DNA from: Deltaproteobacteria bacterium RIFCSPHIGHO2_01_FULL_43_49 | GTDB lineage: Bacteria; UBA10199; SPLOWO2-01-44-7 | Reading direction: 5' to 3' | Length of the DNA stretch: 64,000 bases | Assembly (NCBI GenBank): GCA_001798075.1 | Contig: MGRG01000008.1 | Location: 62,001 to 126,000 of the forward strand | In this document: piece by piece, positions 17,899 to 26,982 of the stretch | How the letters are laid out: each line of letters begins with the position of its first letter | Numbering within the stretch: the stretch's first letter is position 1 | Program-made: the position numbers and the translations under genes | Notes under the pieces: generated by a model | What the model was told of the DNA's origin: nothing | Seen by the model: only the letters and a program-made list of their open reading frames with translations | Database searches by the model: none

Positions 17899-19417
17899 AA
17901 AAATCAAAACTGTTATTCAATTACAAGAGATTTTGGGTGATCTCAAAAAATCTGGGAAAAAAATTGTTCAATGCCACGGTACTTTTGATTTATTGCATCC
18001 AGGTCATTTGAAACATTTAGAGGCTGCTAGGTCCTATGGGGATATTTTAGTTGTAACTATTACAGCAGATGCTTGGGTGAATCGGGGTCCGGGGCGCCCT
18101 ATTTATAATCAAAATGTCCGCGCTCAATTTTTGGCTGGAATGCAATGTGTTCATTTTGTCGCGATCGATGATAAACCAACTCCTATTGAAATTTTAAAAA
18201 GATTGAAACCAGATATATTTGTGAAGGGAGGGGATTATGAAGAAAAAGCTAGGGAACCACACAGTTTAACTCACGAGGAAAAAAGGGTTGTAGAGTCTTA
18301 TGGTGGTCAGATAAAATTTACTCACGAAGATCTTGTGTTCAGCTCTTCTCAACTTCTCAATGATTTCTTCTATGTTTTTCCAGAATCGACACAGGTTTTT
18401 TTGAATCATTTTAAGAAAGTATACGATCTTAATTTTTTTACAAATTATTTTGAAAAGACAAGACGCTTAAAAATTTTGACAGTAGGTGATACTATTATTG
18501 ATGAATATCACTATGGCGATGTTGTTGGGGGGGGCTCCAAGGAAAACATGCTTGTTTTTAAATATAAAGAAAACGAGATGTTTGCTGGCGGAGCTGTTGC
18601 CACCGCCAATAACATCTCCCTTTATTCGCAATTCGTAGAACTTTGTACATGCCTTGGTTGTGTCGATTCCAAAGAAAATTTTGTTCGTGATCACCTAAAA
18701 CCGAATGTTTCTTTAAAGCCATTTTACAGGTCTAATGGTTGCACGGTTGTCAATCGCAGATTTGCTGAAGAAATTTTTGTGGCAAAATTATTTGAAGAAT
18801 ATTTCATCAATGATGAACCCTTAGATGTGGTTACAGAAAAGAAAGTTTGTGACTATTTAGAGAAAATAATCGACGATTATGATTTGGTCGTTGTTAATGA
18901 TTTTGGTTTTGGATTTATAGGGCCTCAAGTGATTGATTTAGTTTGTAAACGGGCAAAATTTTTAGCCGTGAATACACAAACGAATAGTGTCAATCGCGGA
19001 TTTAATTTAATTACCAAGTACTCGAGGGCCGATTATGTTTGTATTGACCAGCCAGAATTGCGTTTAGCATTTTCTAATAAATATGGCGATATTCAAGATA
19101 TGATTTACCGTCTAGTAGAGAAAATGTTGCCTACAAAAGTAGCAATTACCCTAGGCCATGATGGTTCCATGACCCATGATGTTTCTAAGGATCAATTTTA
19201 TAAAATACCCGTTTTCTCTAAAAAAATCGTTGATCGTGTGGGGGCTGGAGATGCCTATTTTTCTGTGACGACGCCTTGTGTATTTGCTGGCATGCCAATG
19301 GATGCGATTGGTTTTTTAGGTAATGCGGTTGGGGCTATTGCAGTTACCATTGTTTGCAATCGATCTTCGGTAGAACCCCCCGTACTAACCAATTTTATCA
19401 AAACATTATTAAAATAA
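17888..19417 (+). CDS. Cytidylyltransferase-PfkB kinase fusion, domain order reversed relative to HldE
   Basis: A 509-residue two-domain protein. Residues about 1-160 form a cytidylyltransferase: HGTFDLLHPGHLKH (30-43) with the HxGH motif, VKGGDY (112-117) and FSSSQLL (151-157). Residues about 193-509 form a PfkB kinase: LTVGDTIIDEYHYGDVV at the start and the VGAGDAYF catalytic Asp near 449. Classical HldE, which makes ADP-heptose, has the kinase first; here the order is swapped. It likely phosphorylates a sugar or polyol at C-1 and then activates it with a nucleotide. A G8 run lies at 18537-18544 within the kinase. The exact sugar is unknown. Confidence 0.82.
   Translation: MVSEKIKTVIQLQEILGDLKKSGKKIVQCHGTFDLLHPGHLKHLEAARSYGDILVVTITADAWVNRGPGRPIYNQNVRAQFLAGMQCVHFVAIDDKPTPIEILKRLKPDIFVKGGDYEEKAREPHSLTHEEKRVVESYGGQIKFTHEDLVFSSSQLLNDFFYVFPESTQVFLNHFKKVYDLNFFTNYFEKTRRLKILTVGDTIIDEYHYGDVVGGGSKENMLVFKYKENEMFAGGAVATANNISLYSQFVELCTCLGCVDSKENFVRDHLKPNVSLKPFYRSNGCTVVNRRFAEEIFVAKLFEEYFINDEPLDVVTEKKVCDYLEKIIDDYDLVVVNDFGFGFIGPQVIDLVCKRAKFLAVNTQTNSVNRGFNLITKYSRADYVCIDQPELRLAFSNKYGDIQDMIYRLVEKMLPTKVAITLGHDGSMTHDVSKDQFYKIPVFSKKIVDRVGAGDAYFSVTTPCVFAGMPMDAIGFLGNAVGAIAVTIVCNRSSVEPPVLTNFIKTLLK
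18537..18544 (+). repeat. G8 homopolymer tract inside the HldE-like fusion
   Basis: Eight consecutive G bases encode part of a glycine triplet in the kinase domain (about residues 214-216). A single-base slip would truncate the kinase after about 215 residues, leaving the cytidylyltransferase. Glycine-rich coding alone could explain it, so phase variation is only a possibility. Confidence 0.5.
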
Positions 19418-19420
19418 TCG

Positions 19421-20182
19421 ATGACACCCTCTCTTTCCGTTGTCATTGCTGTTTATAATGAAGAGGTGAGTATTGCTTATGTTGTTGATGCGGTTCTTGC
19501 GGCTGTGGAGGGTTTTATTGACTATGAGATCATTGTTGTCAATGATGCCAGTACCGATAAAACGGCTGTGATTGTTGAGGAGTTTGTAAAAAAAAATAAC
19601 AAAATTCGCGTCATCCATAACCCAAAAAACATGAATTGGGGATATAGTCTTTGTGAAGGGGTCAGAGTAGCAACTAAGAATTATGTATGTATGCTTCCGG
19701 GTGATGGGGATATCTTGCCCGATGCTTTTAAATTGATTCTTCGTTCAGTTGGAAAAAGAGATTTAGTATTGGCCTATCATGGAAATTCTACAGTTCGTGT
19801 TTGGTTAAGACGGTTTGTGTCCAGTTTATTTATTCACATGATGAATGCCCTTTTTGGACTTCAATTGCGTTATTACAACGGCCCCTGTATCTTTCCTACA
19901 GAGCGTTTGAAACAATGGGGAGTAAAGACATACGGATTTGCATATATCGCCGAGTTAGTCGTCTTGTTTTTAAAAGACCGCAAGCATCGAACCACCTATT
20001 TGGAAGTTCCGATGATGATTCGCCCGGAGCGAAAGGGAGCTAATCTTCAAGTATTCCGACCATGGAATTTCCTGGGCGTTTTAAAAACAATCGTTTCTTT
20101 ATTTTGGCGAGTTCAAATTGTCACACTCATAAAAGGGATTTTTAATTTTGCTGGGGATAAGTTTAAGTTGTTTCAATCATGA
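19421..20182 (+). CDS. Family 2 glycosyltransferase (DPM1-like)
   Basis: A 253-residue GT-A transferase. It begins LSVVIAVYNEEVSI with IIVVNDASTDKT, and the DxD metal motif is in MLPGDGDILP. Length and pattern match polyprenyl-phosphate sugar synthases, although no obvious C-terminal membrane pair is present. It lies 3 bp after the HldE-like gene and overlaps the next gene by 4 bp. It may transfer the sugar made by the module, perhaps to polyprenyl phosphate. Confidence 0.82.
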   Translation: MTPSLSVVIAVYNEEVSIAYVVDAVLAAVEGFIDYEIIVVNDASTDKTAVIVEEFVKKNNKIRVIHNPKNMNWGYSLCEGVRVATKNYVCMLPGDGDILPDAFKLILRSVGKRDLVLAYHGNSTVRVWLRRFVSSLFIHMMNALFGLQLRYYNGPCIFPTERLKQWGVKTYGFAYIAELVVLFLKDRKHRTTYLEVPMMIRPERKGANLQVFRPWNFLGVLKTIVSLFWRVQIVTLIKGIFNFAGDKFKLFQS

Positions 20183-21081
20183 GATATATTATTATTGGTT
20201 ACGGGAATATTGGCAAAAAAAGGAAGGGGGTTTTGGGTGAGAAGTGTGTTGCCACCGTTGACCCCACCAGCCCAGAAGCTGATTACAAAGATTATAGAGA
20301 TGCTCCCCTCTCTGATTTTGATGCCGCTATTTTAGCAACTCCGGACTCTGTTAAATTCGAGATCCTAAAATATCTTTTAGAGAATGGTAAACACAGCCTT
20401 GTAGAAAAACCCTTATTTCTTGAGAAATCAGAAATGGACACCCTTCGTTATTTGGCCCTCAAAAAGAAGGTAATTTGGTATACTTCTTATAACCATCGTT
20501 TTGAAACCCTCATCCTCAAGTTGAAACAACGGCTTGAAGAAAAATCTTTGGGCCAAATTTATTTTGGCAATTTTGTTTATGGTAATGGGACAGTCGGGAA
20601 TATCGTGAATCATTGGCGTGATCGTGGCAATGGTGTTTTAGAAGATTTGGGATGTCATCTTATGGACTTGGCTACTTATTTGCTACCTTCTTTTGATTTT
20701 AAGTATAGAAAAATCCGCGGTCATTCTTTTGAGGCAAGGTCCTGTGATTATTTTTCCTTTGTAACTATGGATGGACGCTTTCAATTTTTGTGCAGTAGCC
20801 TCATTTGGAAAAATACTTTTCGCATCGAAATTTATGGGAGCCGCGGTTCTCTTCATCTAGATGGGCTGTGTAAATGGGGAGAGAGCCAATTGGTTCAACG
20901 AGAACGTATTTTCCCAAGCGGGGTTCCCAAGGAAAACACATGGATGGCAACGGGTCCAGATGAATCTTGGAGTCGCGATATTGAGTATTTCGAAGGGAGG
21001 ATGGTTTTAAAAGAGACATCCTATGAAAATGATCTTTATCTATCAGATTCAATCCGATCAATGATTCTAGGCTTACAATGA
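20179..21081 (+). CDS. Gfo/Idh/MocA-family oxidoreductase
   Basis: A 300-residue NAD(P) oxidoreductase. The Rossmann motif is IIGYGNIGKKRK (4-15) and the EKP signature is SLVEKPLFLEK. The usual Asp/His pair is in LEDLGCHLMDLA. It is a second family member in the same operon and is only distantly similar to the one at 11146. It overlaps both neighbours by 4 bp. Oxidation at a ring carbon of a nucleotide sugar is likely; the position is unknown. Confidence 0.84.
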   Translation: MRYIIIGYGNIGKKRKGVLGEKCVATVDPTSPEADYKDYRDAPLSDFDAAILATPDSVKFEILKYLLENGKHSLVEKPLFLEKSEMDTLRYLALKKKVIWYTSYNHRFETLILKLKQRLEEKSLGQIYFGNFVYGNGTVGNIVNHWRDRGNGVLEDLGCHLMDLATYLLPSFDFKYRKIRGHSFEARSCDYFSFVTMDGRFQFLCSSLIWKNTFRIEIYGSRGSLHLDGLCKWGESQLVQRERIFPSGVPKENTWMATGPDESWSRDIEYFEGRMVLKETSYENDLYLSDSIRSMILGLQ

Positions 21082-21941
21082 ATTCTTCTTACAAAATTGT
21101 TATTACGGGTGGAGGCTCTGGAATTGGTGAGGCTTTAGCCAGAGCATTGGCTACTTCTGGACATTCTGTGATTATTTGCGGACGTAGGGTTTCAAATCTG
21201 AGGCGTGTTGCGAAAGCATCGAAGGGTATTTCCTATTTTTCATGCGATGTCTCTGACGAATCTTGTGTTACTGCCTTTGCCGAATTTGTGAATAACAGTT
21301 TTGGTGAAGTAGATGTGTTGATTAATAGTGCTGGGCTTCAAGGGGAAATTGGGCGATTCGATAAAACGGGTTCGAATGCTTGGAAAAAAACATTTGAGAT
21401 CAATCTGTTTGGGACCTATCTTGTTACCAAACATTTTTTAAAACTTCTTGTGAGATCTAAAATTAAAAAGATTATTAATTTTTCAGGAGGAGGAGCATTT
21501 AATCCCTTTCCTTATTATAGTGCCTATGCTGTTTCTAAAGTTGCTGTTGTTCGATTTTCCGAGAATATTGCGATGGAGCTTGCAGAATTAGGCATACAAG
21601 TTAACTGTGTGGCCCCAGGATTTGTGCCTACAGAAATTCATGAAACGACGCTCCGTGCTGGCCCTGATGTTGCTGGAAAGGATTATTATCATTTTACGGT
21701 GGAAAAATTGAAAAGTGGGTCTGTTCCTATGGATGTAGTTATTCGATGTATTCAGTTTTTAATTTCTCCTGAATCCAAAGGTCTTACGGGTAAAACAATC
21801 AGTGCGAGTTTTGATCCATGGGAAACTGAAAAATTTGGGAATTGTATTGACAGTCTTGTCAATTCCGAATTATACACGCTACGCCGTATTAATCTTAGTC
21901 ATTTGGATCAAGAGGATAAGCTAAAAAACGAATTAAAATGA
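21078..21941 (+). CDS. Short-chain dehydrogenase with non-canonical C-terminus
   Basis: A 287-residue SDR. The cofactor motif is ITGGGSGIGEAL (10-21), the active Ser is in INFSGGGAF and YAVSK is in SAYAVSKVA. Instead of ending in the usual VDGG it continues as KTISASFDPWE, followed by about 40 residues containing LYTLRRINL. The same unusual ending occurs in the SDR at 47343, so the two are paralogues. It overlaps its neighbours by 4 bp. The extension may form a substrate-specific lid; its role is unknown. Confidence 0.85.
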   Translation: MNSSYKIVITGGGSGIGEALARALATSGHSVIICGRRVSNLRRVAKASKGISYFSCDVSDESCVTAFAEFVNNSFGEVDVLINSAGLQGEIGRFDKTGSNAWKKTFEINLFGTYLVTKHFLKLLVRSKIKKIINFSGGGAFNPFPYYSAYAVSKVAVVRFSENIAMELAELGIQVNCVAPGFVPTEIHETTLRAGPDVAGKDYYHFTVEKLKSGSVPMDVVIRCIQFLISPESKGLTGKTISASFDPWETEKFGNCIDSLVNSELYTLRRINLSHLDQEDKLKNELK

Positions 21942-22954
21942 ATCCTATAGGAACAGTTTTAGTAACAGGGGGTGCTGGTTATGTTGGTTCTGTCTTGGTT
22001 CCACGGCTTTTGCTACAAAACTATACTGTTAAAGTTTTAGATTTATATTTGTTTGGTGACCATGTTTTAGCCTCTGTAAAAAATAAGCTAAACTTGAAGG
22101 AAATAAAAGGGGATATCCGCGATCAAGAACTTTTGAAAAGGGAGCTTCATGGTTGTGATGCGGTGATTCATCTTGCCTGTATTTCGAATGATCCTAGTTT
22201 CGAACTTAATCCTAATTTAAGTCGTGCGATTAATTACGATGCCTTTGAACCGCTGGTGCGAATCAGTAAGGAGAGCGGGGTAAAACGTTTTGTTTATGCC
22301 TCTACGTCGAGTGTTTATGGAATCAGCAATGCCAAAGATGTGACAGAAGAATACCCTTTAATTCCTGTTTCAGATTACAATAAATATAAGGGATTATGTG
22401 AGCCAGTGCTGTTGCGATACCAATCAGATGAATTTGTACCCATTATTCTTCGTCCAGCAACGATTTGTGGTTACTCACCACGCCAACGTTTAGATCTAAC
22501 AGTGAATATTTTGACAAATCACGCTGTGAATACTGATCAAATTACAGTTTTTGGTGGCCTTCAAAGGCGTCCTAATCTTCATATTGAGGACATGGTTGAT
22601 CTTTATCTTTTGCTATTAACTCTCCCAAGTGAAAAAGTCGCTGGAAAAATTTATAATGTCGGGTATCAAAATAGAACGATTGCCGACATGGCAGAGCTTG
22701 TGCGGGAGGTGGTGCGGAAAGAAATACCAGAAAAAAAGAATTTGCAGATTGTAACAACATCTTCACAAGATAAGCGCTCCTATCATATCTCTTCAGAAAA
22801 AATAAAGCGGGAGTTGAATTTTATTCCGAGACGAACGATTGAAGATGCGGTACGGAACTTAATTTCTGCTTTTCAAATGGGGAAACTCCCTCAGTCAATG
22901 TCGGCCAGTCATTATTATAATATCAAAACTATGAAGGGATTGCGGCTAGCGTAA
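21938..22954 (+). CDS. NAD-dependent epimerase/dehydratase (extended SDR)
   Basis: A 338-residue extended SDR. The cofactor motif is VTGGAGYVGSVL (9-20), followed by KGDIRDQELL and VYASTSSVYG. The catalytic pair is YxxxK in DYNKYKGLCE. It likely epimerises or dehydrates a nucleotide sugar. It overlaps the paired SDR by 4 bp and ends directly at the E1 alpha start. Distinguishing epimerase, reductase and dehydratase needs structural comparison. Confidence 0.85.
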   Translation: MNPIGTVLVTGGAGYVGSVLVPRLLLQNYTVKVLDLYLFGDHVLASVKNKLNLKEIKGDIRDQELLKRELHGCDAVIHLACISNDPSFELNPNLSRAINYDAFEPLVRISKESGVKRFVYASTSSVYGISNAKDVTEEYPLIPVSDYNKYKGLCEPVLLRYQSDEFVPIILRPATICGYSPRQRLDLTVNILTNHAVNTDQITVFGGLQRRPNLHIEDMVDLYLLLLTLPSEKVAGKIYNVGYQNRTIADMAELVREVVRKEIPEKKNLQIVTTSSQDKRSYHISSEKIKRELNFIPRRTIEDAVRNLISAFQMGKLPQSMSASHYYNIKTMKGLRLA

Positions 22955-24064
22955 ATGAATCACGGTGAACTTTTAAAAATGGGTGAATACAATCACTTAT
23001 CTATTGAGGGATGTTCTCCCGATATAATACGTTGTCTCTATCGATTCATGTTACGTCTTCGCCGGTGTCAGGAGGCCTTGATTAAAGAATATTATCCAGC
23101 AGATGAGATGCGTTGTCCCGTTCATTTTTGTATTGGGCAGGAAGCTTCTCCCGCAGCATTGTCACTTTTACTGTCTCAGAGCGACTATTTGCTTAGTCAT
23201 CATCGTTGTCACGGCTACTATTTAGCAAAGGGAGGCTCTATGAACGCTCTCTTTGCTGAAATTTATGGCCGTGCAACGGGAGCAAATGGTGGCATTGCAG
23301 GATCTCAGGATATTTCCGTTCATGATCTTAATTTTTTTAGTGGTGCTATTTTATCGGGTTCTGTTGCCATTGCTGTTGGAGTTGCTTTGGGTTTTCAAAC
23401 CAAAGCTCTTAGAAGCGTTGCTGTGACCGCTTTTGGAGATGGCGCTACAGATCAGGGGATTTTTTGGGAGGCCATAAATTATGCGGTGCTCCGCCGTCTC
23501 CCCCTCGTTTTTGTCTGTGAAAATAACCGGTATTCGACTTACGCTCCTCTCTCAAAACGCCAGGGGAAAGAGAATATCAGTGAACGTGTTCAGTCGTTTG
23601 GCATGAATGTAAAAACTGTTTTTGGCAATGATGTCGCATTGCTTTATTCTGTATTTTCTAATGCGATTGAGGAAGCACGAGAGGGGAGAGGCCCCTGTTT
23701 TATAGAGGCTTTTACTTATCGTTGGAATGCCCATGTGGGACCAGGAGAAGATGATTATCTGGGTTATCGCTCCGTTGCTGAACGGGAGTTTTGGAAAAAG
23801 AATTGCCCCATCGCATTACTTGAAAAGCAAATGGTAGGACAAAACTTGATGGATTCTAAAATCAAGGAAAAGATGATTGTAGAGATCGATCAAGAAATTG
23901 CCACTGCCTTTCAGTTTGCAAAGGAAAGTCCTTTCCCTCATTTAAAAGAATGGTCGCAACTTAATTACAATATAGATACCCCCCAGGCAGATCGATTATT
24001 GGAAACGATAGACTCTAGTTTTTTTGATCAGAACCAGAAGGAAGCAATGCCAGGCCCTTATTGA
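22955..24064 (+). CDS. Thiamine diphosphate-dependent E1 component, alpha subunit (orphan)
   Basis: A 369-residue homologue of pyruvate/2-oxoacid dehydrogenase E1 alpha. The thiamine diphosphate motif is GDGATDQGIFWEA (161-173), closed by ENNRYSTY with Asn190/Asn191. SHHRCHGYYLAKGG (81-94) matches the family's catalytic His region, and an NGG motif follows a RATGANGG string. E1 enzymes decarboxylate a 2-oxo acid. No lipoyl E2 or E3 is in the window, so it may act as a carboligase or decarboxylase in sugar synthesis. It begins with ATG directly after the previous stop. Confidence 0.87.
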   Translation: MNHGELLKMGEYNHLSIEGCSPDIIRCLYRFMLRLRRCQEALIKEYYPADEMRCPVHFCIGQEASPAALSLLLSQSDYLLSHHRCHGYYLAKGGSMNALFAEIYGRATGANGGIAGSQDISVHDLNFFSGAILSGSVAIAVGVALGFQTKALRSVAVTAFGDGATDQGIFWEAINYAVLRRLPLVFVCENNRYSTYAPLSKRQGKENISERVQSFGMNVKTVFGNDVALLYSVFSNAIEEAREGRGPCFIEAFTYRWNAHVGPGEDDYLGYRSVAEREFWKKNCPIALLEKQMVGQNLMDSKIKEKMIVEIDQEIATAFQFAKESPFPHLKEWSQLNYNIDTPQADRLLETIDSSFFDQNQKEAMPGPY

Positions 24065-24080
24065 TTGGGATGAAGAGAGA

Positions 24081-25058
24081 ATGACACAACAGACCTATTC
24101 AAAAGCGATCAATCAGGCGCTCTATCAGGCGATGGAACTGAGTTCCAATGTATTAGTTCTGGGTCAGTTAGTGGATTATCAATCTGGAGTTTTTGGGACA
24201 ACAACGGGTCTGGTTGACAAATTTGGTACCCAGCGCGTTTGTGATTTTCCTGTGGCAGAAAGTTTGATGACATCAACGGGTATTGGTTTAGCAATGAGTG
24301 GAATGAGGCCGGTTTTGGTTCACCAACGGGTCGATTTTATGATGTATTCGCTTGATGCGATTGTGAATTGGTTGTCGCTGATGCGTTTTAAGTCGAATGG
24401 GAAGCTTTCTTTGCCAGTAACCATTCGGGCGATTGTTGGTAAAGGATGGGGCCAAGGACCTCAACACTCTAAAAGCATGCACGCTTGGTTCGCGCATCTG
24501 CCTGGCCTGAGAGTCGCTGTCCCTGCAACAGCCTATGACATAAAAGGATTGTTATTGGAGAGTATTTTTGGGGAAAATCCAACGATAATTATTGAACACC
24601 GTTCTCTTTTTTCCATGACTTCGGAAGTGCCAGATATTCCCTATCGAGTTCGTTTTGGAGAAGCGGTTGTAAGACGCAAAGGAAAGGATGTTACCATTGT
24701 TGCCATCGGATTTATGGTTCCACAGGCTTTACGAGCTGCTGAAAAATTAGCTTTGGAAGGGATAGATGCTGAGGTTCTTGATTTAAGAACGATTTCTCCG
24801 TTGGATGAGGAGGCCATTTGTAACTCAGTTGCAAAGACAGGAAAACTGGTTGTGATGGATCCAGCCTGGAAGTCAATCGGAATGGCTGCGGAAGTGATTG
24901 CACTTGTATCAGAAAAGATGGGTTCCAATTTCAAAACAAAACCGGCTCGTATTTGTTATCCCAATAGCCATACACCAGCAAGTTCTGCTCTGGAGGTGGA
25001 ATATTATCCTAACGAAACAAGTATAGCCAATGTCATTCGAAGTGTTGTTTATGCATAG
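24081..25058 (+). CDS. Thiamine diphosphate-dependent E1 component, beta subunit (orphan)
   Basis: A 325-residue partner of the preceding alpha subunit. ATG 24081 follows GAAGAGAGA; the longer start at 24024 overlaps the alpha gene and is rejected. The conserved Glu60 lies in CDFPVAESLMTSTGIGLAMS and the family string GPQHSKSMHAWFAHLPGL (126-143) is present. The beta subunit contributes to the thiamine diphosphate site of an alpha2beta2 enzyme. Seventeen bases separate the two genes. Its stop overlaps the membrane protein start. Confidence 0.87.
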   Translation: MTQQTYSKAINQALYQAMELSSNVLVLGQLVDYQSGVFGTTTGLVDKFGTQRVCDFPVAESLMTSTGIGLAMSGMRPVLVHQRVDFMMYSLDAIVNWLSLMRFKSNGKLSLPVTIRAIVGKGWGQGPQHSKSMHAWFAHLPGLRVAVPATAYDIKGLLLESIFGENPTIIIEHRSLFSMTSEVPDIPYRVRFGEAVVRRKGKDVTIVAIGFMVPQALRAAEKLALEGIDAEVLDLRTISPLDEEAICNSVAKTGKLVVMDPAWKSIGMAAEVIALVSEKMGSNFKTKPARICYPNSHTPASSALEVEYYPNETSIANVIRSVVYA

Positions 25059-26688
25059 GGCCAAAATTAAATCTTTTTTTACTTCCCAGATAGCATTTGA
25101 GCTTGGTTTATGGTTGGCCGGATGTTTTTTTTGGTGTTGGTTTTTATTGTATGGCAATCCTCAATTCTCAGCATATGATTGGCCAATTACTTATCAACGT
25201 TTTGCTGTGTTAAAGACAGCTTTTGAACAAAACATTTTTCCATTTTATGCATCACTGTTTTTGGAAGAATTACCTTCAAAAGTCTTTTTCCTTAAAACGG
25301 ATCGATTTCTAGCGGATATCAATTTGACTTGGTCTCCTCAGATTTTATCTCTTTCTTTCTTGTCTGTGCGTGGTTTTCTCTTAACCCATCTTTTATTTTT
25401 ATACTCAGTAGGTTTTCTTGGATTTTTGGCGCTCGTCCGCAAAATTCAAATGTCTCGTTTTGCGATTTTTACATCTTTTTCTATTTATTATTTATGTGGA
25501 TTTTTTACATCAGCCATTAGTACGGGGCAAATTGTTGATGGTGGTTATTTTTTTTGGAGTTGGATTCTTTTTTTTTCATGGCGCATTTTTGAATTAGCAG
25601 AGCCGGCTGTGGCCATACAGGATAAGAGAAAAATTTGGAGAACTGTTTGTTTTTTGGCGTTAATGAGTATGCTTGTTTGTATGCAAGGAAGTTTTCACTA
25701 TTACTATCATACGTTATTGTTTATGGGACTTTGTCTTTGTTGCGGACGTCGGGCTTCTCCTTTTTTCTCAGCCGCCCTACTGTTTTCTTTGATTTTAGGG
25801 GCGTTTCGTATTATTCCCAGCTTTTTTTTTAGTGGATATGTTGGCCCTGAGGTTATGAGGGGTGTTAATGGTGGACTTGGGGGGTGGTACCCACTGATGA
25901 ATGATGCCCTTCATCAACCGTTAATTCCTTTTCCTTTGATACCAGCCTATTGGCTCTCCGGTTTGGCTGAGGCCTTAACTGTTATTCGGGATGTAAGATA
26001 CATCGGATCCTATTGGAATGGAAGGGAGTACATGTACTTAGCTGAATTTGGAGCGTTTGATTACTTTATCGGTTTTGGAGCGTTCATTTTAATTGTCATT
26101 GGAATTTTCTGGCTTCTTAAAAATTATAAAATCGATTGGAGGTGGAAAAGAAGCCATGTCAAAATAATAATGGTTGCGTCCGTTTTCTTAATATTTAGTG
26201 TCGGACTAATTTACGGTCGATTATTCAACCTCTTTTTATCCCCTGTTTTTCATTTGCCAGTTCCAGAGCGAGTGCCAAGTCGTATGCTGATAGCACCTCT
26301 CTTGATTTTAGTTGTTTCTGGGGCCTATGGATTTGATAAATGGGTCGGGGCATTATCGTCCTTGAGTCGACGGGTAACTGTTAAATCCCTGTTTCTATTT
26401 ATTATCCTTCTCGAGTTATTCGCACATGCTTCTCTTTGGCGTGTTTCGCATGTGGAAACCATTGCTATGCCTAATTCCATTCTATATGCGGGGTCGCCTT
26501 TTGAGAAATCTTTATCGGCAGATGCCAAAATTTTTGACAGGCCATTAGAAGTAGGATATCGGAACTCCCTTGTGGAAGGAGGTATTGTCTCGGCATTCGG
26601 TTTATTCGTTGTTATGGCAATTCTATTGGTTCAAAGAAGGAAAGTTGTGGTTGTCGAGGGTAGAACAACGCTAAAGGGAGAAAAATGA
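25051..26688 (+). CDS. Polytopic membrane protein, GT-C-like or YfhO-like
   Basis: A 545-residue membrane protein with about 10-12 hydrophobic segments from residue 15 to 450 and a last segment near the C-terminus. ATG 25051 overlaps the E1 beta stop; ATG 25030 is an in-frame alternative adding 7 residues. An acidic-aromatic loop SAYDWPITYQRF follows the first segment, as seen in GT-C lipid-linked sugar transferases. A VGPEVMRGVNGGLGGWYP loop follows later. It may transfer a polyprenyl-phosphate-linked sugar on the outer face of the inner membrane. The family is uncertain. Confidence 0.65.
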   Translation: MHRAKIKSFFTSQIAFELGLWLAGCFFWCWFLLYGNPQFSAYDWPITYQRFAVLKTAFEQNIFPFYASLFLEELPSKVFFLKTDRFLADINLTWSPQILSLSFLSVRGFLLTHLLFLYSVGFLGFLALVRKIQMSRFAIFTSFSIYYLCGFFTSAISTGQIVDGGYFFWSWILFFSWRIFELAEPAVAIQDKRKIWRTVCFLALMSMLVCMQGSFHYYYHTLLFMGLCLCCGRRASPFFSAALLFSLILGAFRIIPSFFFSGYVGPEVMRGVNGGLGGWYPLMNDALHQPLIPFPLIPAYWLSGLAEALTVIRDVRYIGSYWNGREYMYLAEFGAFDYFIGFGAFILIVIGIFWLLKNYKIDWRWKRSHVKIIMVASVFLIFSVGLIYGRLFNLFLSPVFHLPVPERVPSRMLIAPLLILVVSGAYGFDKWVGALSSLSRRVTVKSLFLFIILLELFAHASLWRVSHVETIAMPNSILYAGSPFEKSLSADAKIFDRPLEVGYRNSLVEGGIVSAFGLFVVMAILLVQRRKVVVVEGRTTLKGEK

Positions 26689-26963
26689 CACTCGTTCAAC
26701 ATTGCATTTCTAAAGTGGATAACCGATATCCATTGACCTTGATTGATATCGGGGCCATGGGTGGTATTCCGCACAAGTGGGAATCTTTGCGAAAGGTCAT
26801 GCGTATCCTCGCTTTCGAGCCAGATGAGCGCGAGTTTTCAAAATTAGAGAGTAACGATCGTTTAAAATATTATAATTGTCTGCTCTATAGTCATACGCAA
26901 AATCTAAAATTGCATATTTCCAAAGATGCCGGTCGCTCTTCTTTGACCCCCCAATATCAATGA
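26685..26963 (+). CDS. FkbM-family methyltransferase, N-terminal fragment (frameshifted)
   Basis: First 92 codons of an FkbM-type methyltransferase, beginning at an ATGA junction with the membrane protein. LTLIDIGAMGGIPHKW (about 18-33) carries the SAM-binding start and LAFEPDEREF the ribose-binding acid. A C6 run at 26947-26952 shifts the frame and a stop follows 4 codons later. Removing one C joins it to the frame of the next entry as SSLTPNINELSQYPRVERF, restoring a normal FkbM middle. The repaired protein would have about 334 residues. The cause is either a genuine frameshift, a slippage site or a sequencing error. Confidence 0.82.
   Translation: MTLVQHCISKVDNRYPLTLIDIGAMGGIPHKWESLRKVMRILAFEPDEREFSKLESNDRLKYYNCLLYSHTQNLKLHISKDAGRSSLTPQYQ
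26947..26952 (+). repeat. C6 tract at the FkbM frameshift
   Basis: Six C bases in a row separate the two reading frames of the FkbM gene. Five C bases would give an uninterrupted frame with family-like sequence on both sides. This pinpoints the lesion to one base. Confidence 0.75.
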
Positions 26964-26982
26964 GCTCTCTCAATATCCTCGC

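Noticed and set aside
22955-25058. Part of a pyruvate dehydrogenase complex operon
   Set aside because: No E2 or E3 gene is present and all neighbours are sugar enzymes.
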